Of a stretch of 64,000 nt of DNA, positions 36,762 through 50,009 are shown one piece after another. The notes beneath the pieces are model-generated. The model was not told where the DNA came from, made no database searches, and was given only the letters and a program-made list of their open reading frames with translations. The position numbers and the translations under genes are program-made. The DNA comes from Hofstenia miamia (Eukaryota; Xenacoelomorpha; Acoela), in NCBI GenBank assembly GCA_004352715.1, contig SCFE01000006.1:867442-931441 (forward strand). Reading direction: 5' to 3'. The stretch's first letter is position 1; each line of letters starts with the position of its first letter.

Positions 36762-37006
36762 AGCGTATGCTGTGACTTTCCCATTCAACTATAAACAATA
36801 TGGAAGCAAGCCTCAATTTGCCAAAACTATGTGCATTGGAATGGTAATTTTTGGTTGTTTCTGTGGACTACCTTTTCTTTTACTGGTTGAAATTGAAGAT
36901 GGACGGTGCTGGTTTACAGGCGAAATGCAATGGAAACCATACGTGGACACTTATTTGATTTTTGTTTTTTATATTTCTTTAAGCCTGCTACCCGGCTCAA
37001 TTATAG
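36762..37006 (+). CDS. GPCR family 1, exon 4 (ICL2-TM4-ECL2-TM5)
   Basis: A 245-bp plus-strand exon follows acceptor TTTTAG and ends at ATAG|GTACTG. The first base completes a split Arg codon (AG|A), so it reads R-AYAVTFPF, the segment that follows the DRY Asp in rhodopsin-type receptors. Next come a TM4 helix ('MVIFGCFCGLPFLLLVE'), ECL2 with its conserved cysteine ('DGRCWF') and most of TM5 ('VFYISLSLLPGSII'). Entry phase 2 matches exactly the exit phase of the minus-strand exon 3 copies. A second donor 35 bp on gives the wrong phase. Exons 1-3 on this strand are not found. Confidence 0.85.
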
Positions 37007-37653
37007 GTACTGAGATTATCTACAATGAGCTATTTGTTCGGTAAATATATATTTATAGCGTGAACATTGTGAGCTGCGTTTCGTTATAGTAACACTAAAT
37101 TTTAATAATTAATGCCAATTCGGGACCAGCAGAAGCACACATTTTTGCCCGGTCTTGTACTGGCCCCTAAATTTTTCATCTATTTGTCTTTCTGTACTGA
37201 GATTAAATGTTCCTAAGTTAATGATTTTCCAATAAATTCATGAAGTTACGTACCGTTAGCAATTTCACAAATTCACTGAATTTTAGGGATTTCACAATCT
37301 TGTTGTGATTTGTATGCTTTGAATAGCTGTACACAAAGCTGCTATTCAATGTCTTCAGGCTTCAATTAATTATGAATTTTGAAACATATTTTCTAAAGTA
37401 TCTAACTAGATACTGCCAGATGTCAAAAAGCTAAACTATCATTTACGAGATGCTCGAAAATTCGTCTCATATAACAACCGAACTAATTTGAGGAAACATT
37501 CGTTTGCAAGTGTAGAGAGTCTCCGAGAAAATAAAATTGACTACTGCATATAATTTCAAATTTGTCCTGTAAATTCGACCATAGGTTGCAAAGGCAAATA
37601 AATCATTTATTATTATTATTATTATTAGATATATTCCTTAACATATAATTTAG
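37007..37653 (+). other. Intron 4 of the plus-strand receptor, with a LINE-like tail
   Basis: A 647-bp intron. Its 3' part (about 37430-37630) ends in AAATAAATC followed by (ATT)n, like a LINE or SINE 3' terminus. The frame just before it ('FVSYNNRTNLRKHSFAS') loosely resembles a LINE C-terminus. The repeat ends about 25 bp before the acceptor. Confidence 0.5.
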
Positions 37654-37988
37654 CAATTGCAAACATTATCATAATAGTCAGCATTAGAAGTCGTAAAATG
37701 GCAAAAGATGATGAAGTGAAAAAGAACAAAGATAAAGCAATCATAGTCATGCTAGTTTCTGCTTCGGTGATTTTTCTCATTATAACTTTAATAGTTTCGT
37801 TTCTGACCCAATATAGAGAAGACATTCTTCAAACACTTGATCCTGTGTACTCGACACATGTGCTACGAATCCACTCAAACATTGTACAATTTCTCACTAT
37901 TCTGAACAACAGCGCAAATTTCTTCATATATGTATTGTGTAGTCCTGTGTTCAGAAAAGCGTTTCTTGACATGATTCGCAATAAATAA
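37654..37988 (+). CDS. GPCR family 1, exon 5 (TM5 end-TM6-TM7-tail)
   Basis: A 335-bp coding exon follows acceptor ATTTAG, entered in phase 1, and stops with TAA at 37986-37988. It holds the end of TM5 ('ANIIIIVSIRSR'), a short basic ICL3 ('KDDEVKKNKDK'), TM6 ('AIIVMLVSASVIFLIITLIV'), ECL3, TM7 and a short tail ('CSPVFRKAFLDMIRNK'). TM7 contains NSANFFIY where most family members have NPxxY, so the proline is replaced. TM6 lacks the usual CWxP. The basic F-R-K after TM7 fits helix 8. With exon 4 it forms an intact C-terminal half. The five family exon lengths add up to a multiple of three (1032). Confidence 0.87.
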
Positions 37989-40900
37989 TTTTTTAATTTA
38001 TATTTTGAACAAATCGTGAAATATGCGCTTTTAGAATGTGTGAAAAATACATTGCAAAGCGTAGCTGCTAAATTTTCCTTTCTTGCGGAACATTTTTTGG
38101 TTGGCTTTATTAGTTTTGTGTTAAATGTTTACGTACAAATATTTGCCATCAAAATATGTGTCATGTATCTATTATTGTCAGTTTTATCTGTTTGATATCA
38201 ATTTTACTGGACATATTAGGTAATTTTTTTGAAGCATGTGAAATTAAAAATTAAATCGCTTACTACAAAAATTTTGTTAATTAATTTTGCAAAGATTATA
38301 TTATAGGAATATCGCTTCAAAAAAGTAAAAATGTATTGCATGCAATAATGAATTTGTACATTTGATTAATCTATTGTACTGGCCTCAAATTATATTTGAA
38401 GTATTGTATTCTTGATTTATCTTTTATAACACCAACTATTTTCCCCGTGGGCATAGAATCTTTGTTCGGATCATTTTAAATATACTTCGATATACTATGT
38501 TAGAAAAACTAACAATAATAAGAATAATTGAAAAATATTGAGTAATTGCCATGTAGAAGCATTTGTTGAGAAATTTCTCATTCCGATGTACAATATCGCT
38601 TACCAAATGCAAATTTTTAACTGTATGTCAAAGAAATCTAAATGCACTATTTAATCTATTCAAACCGAATTGTTTTTTAACATTTTGAACTGCAAAGCTA
38701 CCACAAAATTTCTTAGTTACGTGGTCATAATCATCAACCCAAATATTCATAGTTATGAAGGCTGTCATATTGATAATCATAAATGTCTTTTAGTCAGTTC
38801 TGAAATTTAAATTTTCTTTTAAGATATTCAAATATAATTTTTAAATTTACAAATTGAAGAATATATATTCAATAACTTTTTGAATTAGATTTAAATTTTG
38901 GAAACTATATTATAGATAATGTCCCTTATTATTAGACCTGAAATTCTAATTTTTAAACTTTTTAATATCATAGATCTCAAATCTGAAATCATTTATGCTA
39001 AAAAATTGTAACTTAATGCAAATTATGTCTGAAATTAATATATTTTTAACTAAAACATTGTAGCATATTTTGTAGTCTATTTTTATTTGTCAAATACTGA
39101 ACATTTTACCAAGAATAATTCAGGGAAACAAAGTCTAATTCCTTGACAAGCTCATTAATTTTAAAATGATGATATCAGAAGCAAATGCAATTGATCAAAA
39201 CAATAAATTTCAAAACTGAAATATCACATGGGAGCCATATTTTCATACAACTAAATTCAGCAATAAAATATCAAGTAAATTCAAAAGAAAATAATTTAAT
39301 GTATATTAATCTATAATTCTTTTGGTAAGAAAATCTAAATATTAAACCTTTATATCGTAGCACTTTGTTTTTATATTTTGTTAAACATTGCTCCTTGAGC
39401 GACAGCAGCAAGGCGTTTATTAAAGCTGAAAATGACAGAGAAGAAATATCCTATCCTGTCGTGTCTTCAGAGTTTAAATACCTTTATTAGTTTGCGAGTA
39501 ATAAGTGCTAAAAATGTCTGGGAGAAAATTCAATTTTACAGGAAAAAGTGGGGCCTACAGTGACGGGCGTGGAACAATGCTTTTCCAATGTGGGTAAACA
39601 TGAGGTCAAAAAACTTTTGAGTTAAGAAAAACCGAACTAAAAAATTTCCAATTTAATGATTGTAAAGATAATTTTCTTACATCAAAGTTCTCTGCTTAAT
39701 AAAATTGGGATTTATTTGAATATTCCTTTTTTTGCTCTTGGTGAAGTAAAATTCGTTGTCGTCTATATGCCTTGCAATTACAGTGGAAAGCGTGCAATTA
39801 TCCTTGCATAAATAACTGCCCATTGCATAAATCATTGGCTTTAAAAAATCCTTTATAAAATTAATATTAAAATTCATTTTGCTATCACGTTTTTTTATGC
39901 AACATATCTATTATTAGATTTCTATTGGTAATGGTAGCAATAGTAAATGACATTTGAAAAAAAAATTTTGTACCTTCTAAGGAAATAGGGATTCAGAATA
40001 TTTGCAGTGGTGGTGTGGAGTGGTGTTATGAAAATCACATTACTTTTTAGTTGAAATGCAAATATATTTCAAAAAACATTCTAAATTTTAGCCTTTTTAC
40101 TGGAATAGCTATAATATAATTTCCGATGCCTCGTTAAAATCAAATAGAAATATTCAACATGAAATGAATGCATGGGTAAATGTATGGTAACACATCTCTA
40201 AAATGAGCAACAAATCTATTTAACTTGCCCAATGTAGGCATAATTGAAAAATAAAATTAATGTGAGCATTGAAAGAGCTTCCTACATTTTTTGAATACGC
40301 GACCGGCAACAGGGAAATGCAATTTGCTTCAGCAGACAGTCCAGCCCTTTTTAAAAACTATTTGACTATTTGAGCTCATTCCTTGTAGAGCCACTTGGAG
40401 ACCTCTGTCAAATTTTCAGAAGTATGGATTAAAGTTTGATCTGAGATAACCTTCTAGAAGATAATAGACATTTCTACATTAAACAAAAACTTTGTATCGA
40501 AAACAAACAGAAAATGTGAAAGTGCCATTTCAAAAACTTCATTATTAAATCGTCATTTCTGAAAATGACTTATAAATCTGACTGTTGTGATTGCAAATGA
40601 AGTAAAGAATTCATATTTTATGAGTATAAATAATATATCAACAAACTATTTAATCCCACCAATGATGCTTAACATTGTATATAGAGTCACCGTATGGAAA
40701 AATATATCAATGTATATCTTCGAGATTATCATGTTAAATTTATTTTTAGATTCAAAGGAGTGCAGTTGCAAAGGTGGACGTAAATGGGAAGCTGTCCGTC
40801 TTACCAAAATCTGAGGGTCTCTGCATTTCAATCAAGACTGCAAAGTGTATAATTTATCTATGCACCCAGTTAATTTCCATTAATCGAAAATCATATATTA

Positions 40901-43900
40901 AATTCTTTTTGGGCAGTGTCCAAGATATTCGATTAAATGAAATTAACTATTATGTCTATGTTTTGAGTAGCAACAAATAAAGTTTAAATCATTTCAAAAA
41001 TTTACAGTAATATATATCTTTTCGTACGCTATTTTTCACAATATAAATTTTCAGGTAATTTTAAAACCACATTTACATATAATGTAGGCAAATAAAGATT
41101 TTTAGCAAACATTTATATTATACAGTGTAATTCATATTTTTGCAAGCAATTATATATATATATATATATATTTATTTATTTATTTATTTATTCTTGATAG
41201 ATATTCATTGTAATATATTAAAGATTAATTTTTCTAACTGATCAATAATATCTAATAACTCATTTTAAAATGCCCATTGTTGTATACAATCCTTCGAAGC
41301 AATGTATTCAAGACAAACAATCGCATCAGCCAGTAAAAAATCGTTACCTCTTGATGCTACGAATCACTAATCAAAAATAGACAAATAATTTATAAGAACA
41401 TTTATGGTAATTTGTTAAATAATTAGTTCTGATTCAGTAATTCAAAGTAACGTGAAAATTAGAATTCGAAAGATTTACTTTAGTTTATAATTTTCTATCC
41501 TCAATGAAAGCTTTTCTCATTTTCATTATGTAATTGATGCCTATTATTATTGATGTATATACAGACAGTTTCTAGAAACTGAAATAAACTCTAATGTTCA
41601 AAATGCGCTTCAATCATTTCAATATTTTTGTTAAAGTGAAATTTTGTCGTGTCTAAATTGTGTCAGGGTAATCAAAATTCTCTAGAACAAAGCCTTAAGT
41701 TTTGAAAGTGTTTGGTAACATTTATGTCTTCCAAGCATTTTCTATATTTAACTAGAGCAACAGATAGGCGCTTAATTGGTTTATAATAAGAGCAAATTCA
41801 ATCAAATACCAAAGGCTACTTGTTAACCACAAATAGTGGGGCTTGACATATCAAATTATTTTGATTGTATGGATAGTTGAATTTAAAGTCTAAATATTAA
41901 AACAAATTCTATACAAGAACAGTTTGTAAAAAAATCCTATTCTATGGCACTTTACACCCTGAGTTCCACAATTAAGGACCTTGAAAAGAGTTTGAACAGA
42001 ATCTTCCTTATGATCTTAGAAAGACATCATATTTATTAGATAGTGATTAATTTAGAAATTCACATCATCTCCCCGCCTTGCAATGCTAGCTCAATTAACG
42101 GAAAACCTTTTATCTGCACCAATTCAATCTTTTTATAACACAATGTATTGTGTTGTTATGATTCAGATTTCTTTTAAAATGTTTATAATTTGTTAAGATA
42201 ATGAAAATTAACCACTGCGTTTTATGGAAGCCATTTGGTGTGATCGGGACATTTAATTGTATACTATGCCAAAGGAAACACAAGCAGTTCCGGTTTTGTA
42301 TGCAAATATATAGAAAGGAAGGAGCGTAAAGGTAAAAATATAAAATACAATAGAAAAAATTATTCAGAATTTCAACAGAAATTATTTTGAAGAAGTGGAA
42401 ATTGCTGGATTTCAAGAGTGAATTCTTAAAGTATGAATATTTGAATTTCGAAACCTTTACATGTTTAGACTTACTGCTATTTCAGACACTACAAAATTTA
42501 AGCTAATGATTTGCATGCCATCTAGCGAAGAGAAAAATCATTTTAAGAAATGTTACATATTTTTCAATTTAAAATATCATTCACAATCAATATTTCATTC
42601 TACTTTACAATAAGTAGTTATTAATTATTAGTAACAAAAATCCAGTAGTATATTTAAATAGTATATTTAGGATCTATTATTTGAAGCTATTATACAGGTC
42701 AAGAAATAGTATGCATCATGTACAGAAGCCTTCTGATATTTCAGAGTTTGTACATTTTGAATTCTAGTTCAACTATAAATATTTCAATTCAAACAAAGAT
42801 TAAGATGCTGTAGGAAAAAAAGCGGAGGTATTTTATATAATTGTTAAAAAATTTAGAATAACTAATTTTTTAACTAAGCTTAAAATAGAAAGAAAATGAA
42901 ATTTAAGCTTTTAATAACGCTAAGCACTGAAAACAGCAAATTATTTGAATATTGCAAAAAATTTATTTATCATACTTTTGCCTAAACTAAGGAGATTGGA
43001 ATTGCTTCCCATAATCTATTAACATTACCTTTGATCAAAATAATTTGAGATTTACATAAATTATGACAATATAATTTGCGTAGTACAGCCATTAATTTTA
43101 ATGAGTTTATAATTTCACTGCATACATTTAATCAAGACAAATATAAACATAAACCAGAATGCATTTCAAAAATTTTATTAAATAGAAATCATTAAATTAA
43201 TTTAGGCGAAGATAATTACTTCTAAAATATTGAAGAATTGTACTTTGAAGAGCAAAATTCATTCTGCCTCAACAGTTAATGACATTCCACTTCCGCCATA
43301 ATACACCTGCACCTGAAATTAAATATATAATATTAAAATACATCAAATATTTTCATAAAAGACGAGACTGCGTAATGTATTTTGAATTAATGTATGCAGA
43401 ACATTATGAAATCAATTTAAAAAAATAAACATTATTATCAAATTATTGCTTAATCTTTTCTTAATTTAAATACACGTCTAAATTACTGAAGGTGCACTTA
43501 AAATTTAAATAGAAAATCAAACTAAACAGTATTTTTGACAAGTGTTCTTAGTATAAATATTAATCAACAATTTTTCTAGTCAACTTTTGTTTGTTTAATA
43601 CGAACAGAAATCTAAATATTTAAAGATTTAATTTAGTTTTATTCCCACTAGGGTTACTATAAAGTAACAAACTGCTTTGTCCACATTTTTGAACAATTTT
43701 ATTAAAGTCTGTTAAGAAAGATTTTTGATGTGGACACATGTATGAGTTTATCTAGTGATAAAGTTTTGTGCTAAAAATTATTAATTTGTAAACTTGACAT
43801 ATAGTATAGTACAATTACTGCATACTTGGCAATTTACTTTCGATTTATTGTTACTTAATAAATTCTCTGCTATTTCAAACTCTTATAAGTAAAAACGAGA

Positions 43901-46900
43901 TTTTTACAAAATTGATTTTAAAAATTTCTACAAAAGCAACGAAGAAATATTTGTGAACATATGCAATTCTTGGCAGATTGCGTAGTTCAAATGATAAGTG
44001 TGACATTATCATTGATGTAGATCCAGAAGCAATTTTCATCACAAGATGCTTTCTTTTACAGAGTGAAGTAAAGTTTTTGCAACATACAAACCGATATGAA
44101 ACAAGCAATTGACCAGCCAAATACAATATTTAAAAAACAAAATCCGATTTTCCAAAGACACATATATCTTTATGAGTCAACGAAAAATATCCTCCTCTTG
44201 AGCTTTACAACTTCCGAATGAACAAATGTTGACGTATTGAAATAGATGATTGGGTTTAGACTGAAACTTAGTATGTAGGTAGTGTAGAATATCTGATAGA
44301 ATAAATAGTCGATACTTGTGTATCTAAAGGTAACTTGTTTAAAATAATAACTTTAGATGCAATATATGCGATATTTTTTCGGCAATTAAAAAATTCATTT
44401 TGCAGTAACTTTTAAACTCAAAACAAAACTAAGATGAACATCAGGAAAATATCAATTTCAATATTAAAAAATGAACCCTGAACTTTACCAATGCCTTCTA
44501 AGAGATTAAACATTAAATTTTTAAACTTAGAAACATATCACTTATAATTGCTTACATCTTTAATTTCTTATGGTTTCATTATATATACATATTTACGTGC
44601 CAGATCTCACGAGCAAATAACTAATTCAAAATCTGACAACACCAAAGATAGTGAAGTGCTTTCTCTTACAATTCTTTTAAATCAACCTGTTTCATCTATG
44701 TTTTAAAATATGACCCAGTCGTGACAACCTCTGATTTGCTCAACACGAACCTTAATGAGACTTGAATAGTCCACAGAAAAATAAGCTGTTTTTGCTAATT
44801 GCTGCTCTCATGGACATGGTGAAGAAAAGGCGAATAATGATGATGGTATTACTTACACATATTACCCAAAAAAAAATTTATAGCTATTGAATAAATTTTA
44901 AAGATTCATAGATAGATTCTAAAATATGTAAAAAAATTTGAATGATACAGAAATCGAATTACCAACTCAACCGTCAATAGATCAATAATTATAAAAACTA
45001 TCAACTGTAAACAACGTTTAACAAACACTAAGGAAGGAAATATGGTTCCCGCATTTTTAATGCATATATGCATTATTATGCACTGATATATATATAATCA
45101 TGAAACAAAGTAATGCAATCAACTGACAGTAGACTGAAAATCGAAAATTTTTTTGATTATCTATAATCCGAAAATATTCAATAATAATATGAGATATTAT
45201 TTCCAACTGAGCATCTTATAATTTACGGTTTGTTTAACTCACCATGAATAAATTCCGCCCAAATAATGTCACTTAAATGCCTTTATTATTACTTCATGCT
45301 TTTCAAATTAAAAACTTGATTTTTATTAATTATTCTTAGATTAGTTTCGAAAATGATTATATGTTATCAAAACAAACAACAAAATATGTGTTTTCATGCA
45401 TAAATATCTAGTATGTTTTGGGAAAATTTAATGATTTGCTATGCGACAAAACAGTTGCATATAAAACATTGTTCAATCGTTTAATGTAGCCAAAACCTAT
45501 GCATGTGAACTGTAACTAAAGTAAACATTAATGACCCGACATGACCCCTATTTAAAGAAAACAACATTTCTCCCAACTCAACCAGACCTGACAAAGAGTT
45601 GACCCAAACCGACCCGACCCGCTTCTACCAATAATATAAATACCGGATTAAATATTTCGAGTATGCTGCTTAACAGCATAGTTTCAACGATAATTGGAAA
45701 TCATATTTGATCATATGATCAAATATTGTAAATAATCATAAATCCCTTGGAGTACATAAAGTTCCTATATTCATTTTCATTAAGTTGTTAGTTTCAATTT
45801 TCATTGACACTCATAATTGGTTTATGCAGATAGTGATAGCTTTGATATATACTAATATGAATTTTTATGACGTGTGCATCTCATAATTTTTTCTTACATA
45901 TATCAAATATACAATTGATTTTTCGAAACCACATCGATATCAAACCGATACAGCGGTATTTTGAGTGATATCTAACAAAGTCAAACCGACAACAAAATTC
46001 GCACATCGTCGTTCATCTGAGTTACTCATAAATATATTCACCAGGCTTTTTGTTCCCCTTTATAATCGAGTGATGCTTCCTCAAAAATTAATTCTATTCA
46101 TTACAAAGCAGCGAACTTGGCAGGACAATAGCTTACATTCCTAATTACAACTACTTTTTACAGGAATTTAAGCGAATATATTAATAAATAAATAAAACAA
46201 AACATTAGATGTCATGATTTGTGTTTTACGCTGTATATTTTTGGCTGACGACACCCAGCCGCTAATTTTTATTTTTAGCCGTACCCTGCCCATGGCCGTG
46301 TTGCAAAAAGTCTCAACCGGCCACGTCTGCAAATATTTAATATAATATTCTCCACAATTCTCATAATTTATCTGAACATACACTCACTCATTATAAATTG
46401 TAAAAACAACCACGTATAATTCAGTTTGAAATTGAAAACAAAATTTAAGCTTATTGCTGTTAAAAATTGTGACTTGAAAATTAAAGCCTTTGCCGGTCAC
46501 AGCCGGAAGGTTTCAGGCTGCAGCTGGCCATTAGCAGCGGCTGAATCCACAATACACAAATTCTGGTGTTATGACGTCCTAATAGGTGCTAATAACAGCA
46601 AATGGGCGTAATCCGGAAAAAAAAATTGAAAAATGCGTTCCAAGACCGCAACAATTCTTATATTTGGCATGACTTTGGCCAATGACAAGCTGAACACATT
46701 AAGAAAATAATTGTTGAATGTTATCCTGAAGTACTTACTTTTTTTATACTAATATGTTTCAACTAGAAAAATAATGAAAGCCTGCTTTATATTTTTAGAC
46801 AATTGCTATATATTTCTATACATATATTAGGGTGACCCATATAAGGTGAAATTTAAAATTTTGATTTATATACGTCGGACCCTCTAAAAAATTTCTAATT

Positions 46901-47000
46901 CATTAGAAACTTTTCTACTCATATTTCCGATAATCTGTTATATTTCTTAGAAGTGGCGCAATGCTATGAAAGTTGGCCTGATAAGGCTCATATATGCCAT
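37989..47000. other. Long AT-rich stretch with almost no recognisable content
   Basis: No transposon or gene is certain. A (TA)n run at 41151-41170 continues into (TTTA)n to about 41195. At 39677-39877 the minus strand has a TM7-like frame ('FLKPMIYAMGSYLCKDN') of doubtful status. At 40774-40980 the plus strand has a 68-codon frame ('GKLSVLPKSEGLCISI') that I cannot identify. GACCCG-type words lie at 45530-45630 and a GC-rich islet at 46245-46540. Confidence 0.45.
39677..39877 (-). CDS. Possible GPCR TM7/tail exon
   Basis: After a plausible acceptor (GATAG|CAAAATG) the minus strand reads 'FIKDFLKPMIYAMGSYL', followed by a polar tail to a stop. The KPMIYA box resembles NPxIYA at the end of TM7, with Lys for Asn. 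The hydrophobic stretch before it is short, so the call is weak. It could be the end of a receptor gene located further right on the minus strand, or chance. Confidence 0.25.
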   Translation of the reverse strand: MNFNINFIKDFLKPMIYAMGSYLCKDNCTLSTVIARHIDDNEFYFTKSKKRNIQINPNFIKQRTLM

Positions 47001-47039
47001 ACGAAATAAAGTATCAATACAATAGTCACAAAAACAGAA

Positions 47040-48060
47040 TAGCTGTCTTTTTATTTTTCTGACTCTTCTCTACAATCTTTAAAGCATTCTGCGAGCTATT
47101 CTTCATTATGGAACAATACAATTGCTTGTTTTGCTGTATCAACCACACAATTCGTTAACAGCTGCTAATGAACATATAGCAGTTTGAGCGGTTTTGAAGT
47201 TTTCATTATCATTCCAGTCTTATGAAGAGGTTTAGAGTAAGCTATCAAATTCACTCAGCTCCCAGACAACCTTCTACTGCTTCTGGTTACGAAAAAAACA
47301 TACATTGTGACTCGTTGTTGGTTCTATCCACCTGAGCTCATTTCAGTGTTTCATCTCTTTCAATATCTTTTTAAACTTTCAGCATTTTTATCGTTATGCA
47401 GCCAAATTTAAATCGGAATACAGCAAATCAGTTCCTCTGAAAGATAACACAAATTGCCTAGATTCTTACACAATCTAGCTATTTGGAATTGACGTGGAGA
47501 ATAGGAATAAAGCAACTGAAGTAGTTTCAAGCTGTCTGTGGAGATATTAGCGTGAAGAATTAAACCTTAATATCAAATTTTGCTAAAAGAGTTGTTGATA
47601 CTCCTAATCCTAATCGCTTCGCGATTTCAAGATTAAACTGAAATCTAAATAACTAAATTTAGGAATCAGTATTTGGATTTCAGCACCCACCATGCATAAT
47701 GTAGGGCCAAGTGTTCTAAGTTTTTTTTTTGCATGGGAGATTCACCCCCAAAAAAATCAACTTCTGATAATGATTTCACTGGTTTTCTGCTGTTCACCAC
47801 TTTGAAATGAGCAATACTGTTTCTTACAGACATTTAAATCAATTACAAGAATAGATTATCACTCTTTCTAATGGCGTCCTGGCTAGGATTAGTTGGAATT
47901 CCAGCAATTGACCAGATGATTTCTATTTGTCGAATTACAGAAATTGGTGCTACTTGAACTTTTTCTTTGCAAAACCCTTGCGATTGCTATATGTAGATAA
48001 AACGTGATTCCATATCAGGGGAAGCTCTCACCCATTCAAGGCATTCTGATCACGTAATTT
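47040..48060 (-). pseudogene. Possible transposase relic with helix-turn-helix
   Basis: On the minus strand near 47600-47640 the frame reads 'NLEIAKRLGLGVSTTLLAKF', which looks like the helix-turn-helix of Tc1/mariner-type or related transposases (family pattern ..eIAkrLGis.sTv). Around it all frames are broken by stops. No catalytic motif is visible. Confidence 0.3.
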
Positions 48061-48362
48061 GAATGGAAATTCATCATTGCGAATATTCTGTTGAACTTAA
48101 GATGTGACAAATCTCTAAATGGACTTACACAAAAAATAATTTAAAGCATAAATTAGATCAATTGAATTATTGCGCATTTTCAAAAATATTTGATAAAATT
48201 AAAGTATGGATGCAAAATTTCTGAATTCTGAGAAGATGCAGAGTCATTCTTGATGTAGGTATCGATATATTTTTCTTCAATAACAATTCACTGTCTTTTG
48301 TATGCTAAGTGCTAATGAGATGCATAAAAGTTCTTATGTTACATCACAATTAATGATTTTAA

Positions 48363-49420
48363 CTATTCGTCGATTTTTGGGGTATATCATACCCCATCCA
48401 ACATTGAATGTGCTATTGCTCAAAAACTATTCACGTTAATATTAAGCCATTGCGTGACGTTTACTATTATTTTATAAGCAGTCACTTACGTTTTTACCCA
48501 TTAGTCTTCTAGAGACCATTGGGGTATGTGATATCCCACATAGATTTTTAGTAGATTTTTCAACTTATATATTACTCAATCCTTCATATAACAGTTTTTT
48601 TCGAAGATGTAAGGCAAAAATACATTATAATTTACTGCTTAAGCATGTCTTCGTAAAACATATTGTGTAGATAGATATCAAAAGTGTTGATTACTCAAGC
48701 AATATTAAAGAAAGTTGATGAGATGATGATATTCACATATTTCCAGACTTAAATGATTCGAAGTTTGTGGGAGTTGAAGAGGTTGATAACATCAATGAAG
48801 ATGGCATTACAATTCTGGATCCTGATCCTCGAAAAAATGTAACTATGAAGATGAAACATCTAACAATGATTAATTGAATGAACTTTGTATAGCAACATTG
48901 CGAACAGTCAAATCACACAGGTCGTGCACCTCAACGAAATATAGATAACTTTATTCTTGTACCAGTACTAGGAATAAATCAATTGAATACGACTGAGGTT
49001 TTTTCCCTTTCTGTAGAATCGCTTTCCAGAAATTCAGAGCATAGCATTGCTCTTGGAATAAGAAAAGTTAGTGCATGGAATTGAGAAGAAGTGACAACCA
49101 ATTATTTTATCTGAACAAGAAGCCTTCATAAGAATATTGATTGTACTTTCTGCATTTCACACTTTCCTAGAAATATTGATGAATTGTAATGGCTTTGCTG
49201 TCTGCAGAGCAGCTTTTACATTGCATTTAAAAATAAAATCTTGAATACAGTTTATGAAGAAACCATCAAGATTCTTTGTCTCCAATTATCTTGAAGACAA
49301 CTTACTAAGCTATGATATTCCTTAGGAATTACTGACAACTGACAACATTTCTTTAGAGTACTAAGAGCGCGTGAAGTTTATCCAATACATTTATACAGAG
49401 CCAGGAATGTCAAGTATATA

Positions 49421-49456
<36 letters not shown>

Positions 49457-49950
49457 ATATGTATGTATACATACACTACAAATGGACTCGTAAATCTGTA
49501 AACTATTTGATCTTACAACGTATCTTATGAAACCATATATTGGAACAGGACGACAATTAGTATACTAGTGTGCCATTGGTAAGAAGTCCTAAAAATTGCT
49601 GACTATCAGGCAATCAAATGGTCCACAAGCAAATATTTGACAGTATTAGCTCAAACCTAAGTTACTCTTCACGGGAAGCAATAACAAGTTACTCTATGCC
49701 GAATGCAAATCAAAAGGTTCTAGAAAGATAAGTTCAAAGAAAATTGTGAGCATGGGTGTACACAAAATTCAGGAATAATTGATTTATAAGGAAACCACCA
49801 AATTTAATGCTGCTTCAGGGCAAGGTACGTATATGTTATGCACACCTTGTTTTAAGGAAACATTTATATTTTCGGTTTTATTTGTAAGCAATGTACGTTA
49901 TTTGCAGTTTCTTTGGTTGGGGTATGTCATACCCTAATAGCAGAAAAGGC
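48363..49950 (+). mobile_element. Decayed piggyBac-like transposon
   Basis: The left end starts directly after TTAA (48359-48362), the piggyBac target. It reads CTATTCGTCG, then TTTTTGGGGTATATCATACC, a near-palindromic hairpin. The same terminal layout occurs at 62516 (inverted). Similar hairpins occur at about 48529-48546 and 49917-49936. Between them are an acidic N-terminal-like frame ('FPDLNDSKFVGVEEVDNINE') and, near 49820-49900, a Cys/His-rich frame ('VRICYAHLVLRKH', 'CKQCTLF' in another phase) reminiscent of the C-terminal cysteine-rich domain. The DDD core is not recognisable. The right end is not firmly placed. A (TA)n tract lies at 49414-49459. Confidence 0.5.
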
Positions 49951-50009
49951 AATAATTGTTTCGTGTCAGACTAACCGTTAACAAAAGTAGTATATTTCCG
50001 TAATACTGG

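Noticed and set aside
40774-40980. 68-codon frame with 'GKLSVLPKSEGLCISI'
   Set aside because: It looks more protein-like than its surroundings, but I could not tie it to a family or to clear splice sites. It is left as unassigned DNA.
43875-44126. 83-codon minus-strand frame with several Cys and hydrophobic runs
   Set aside because: No motif, no splice signals and no paralog in the window. It is consistent with a chance frame.
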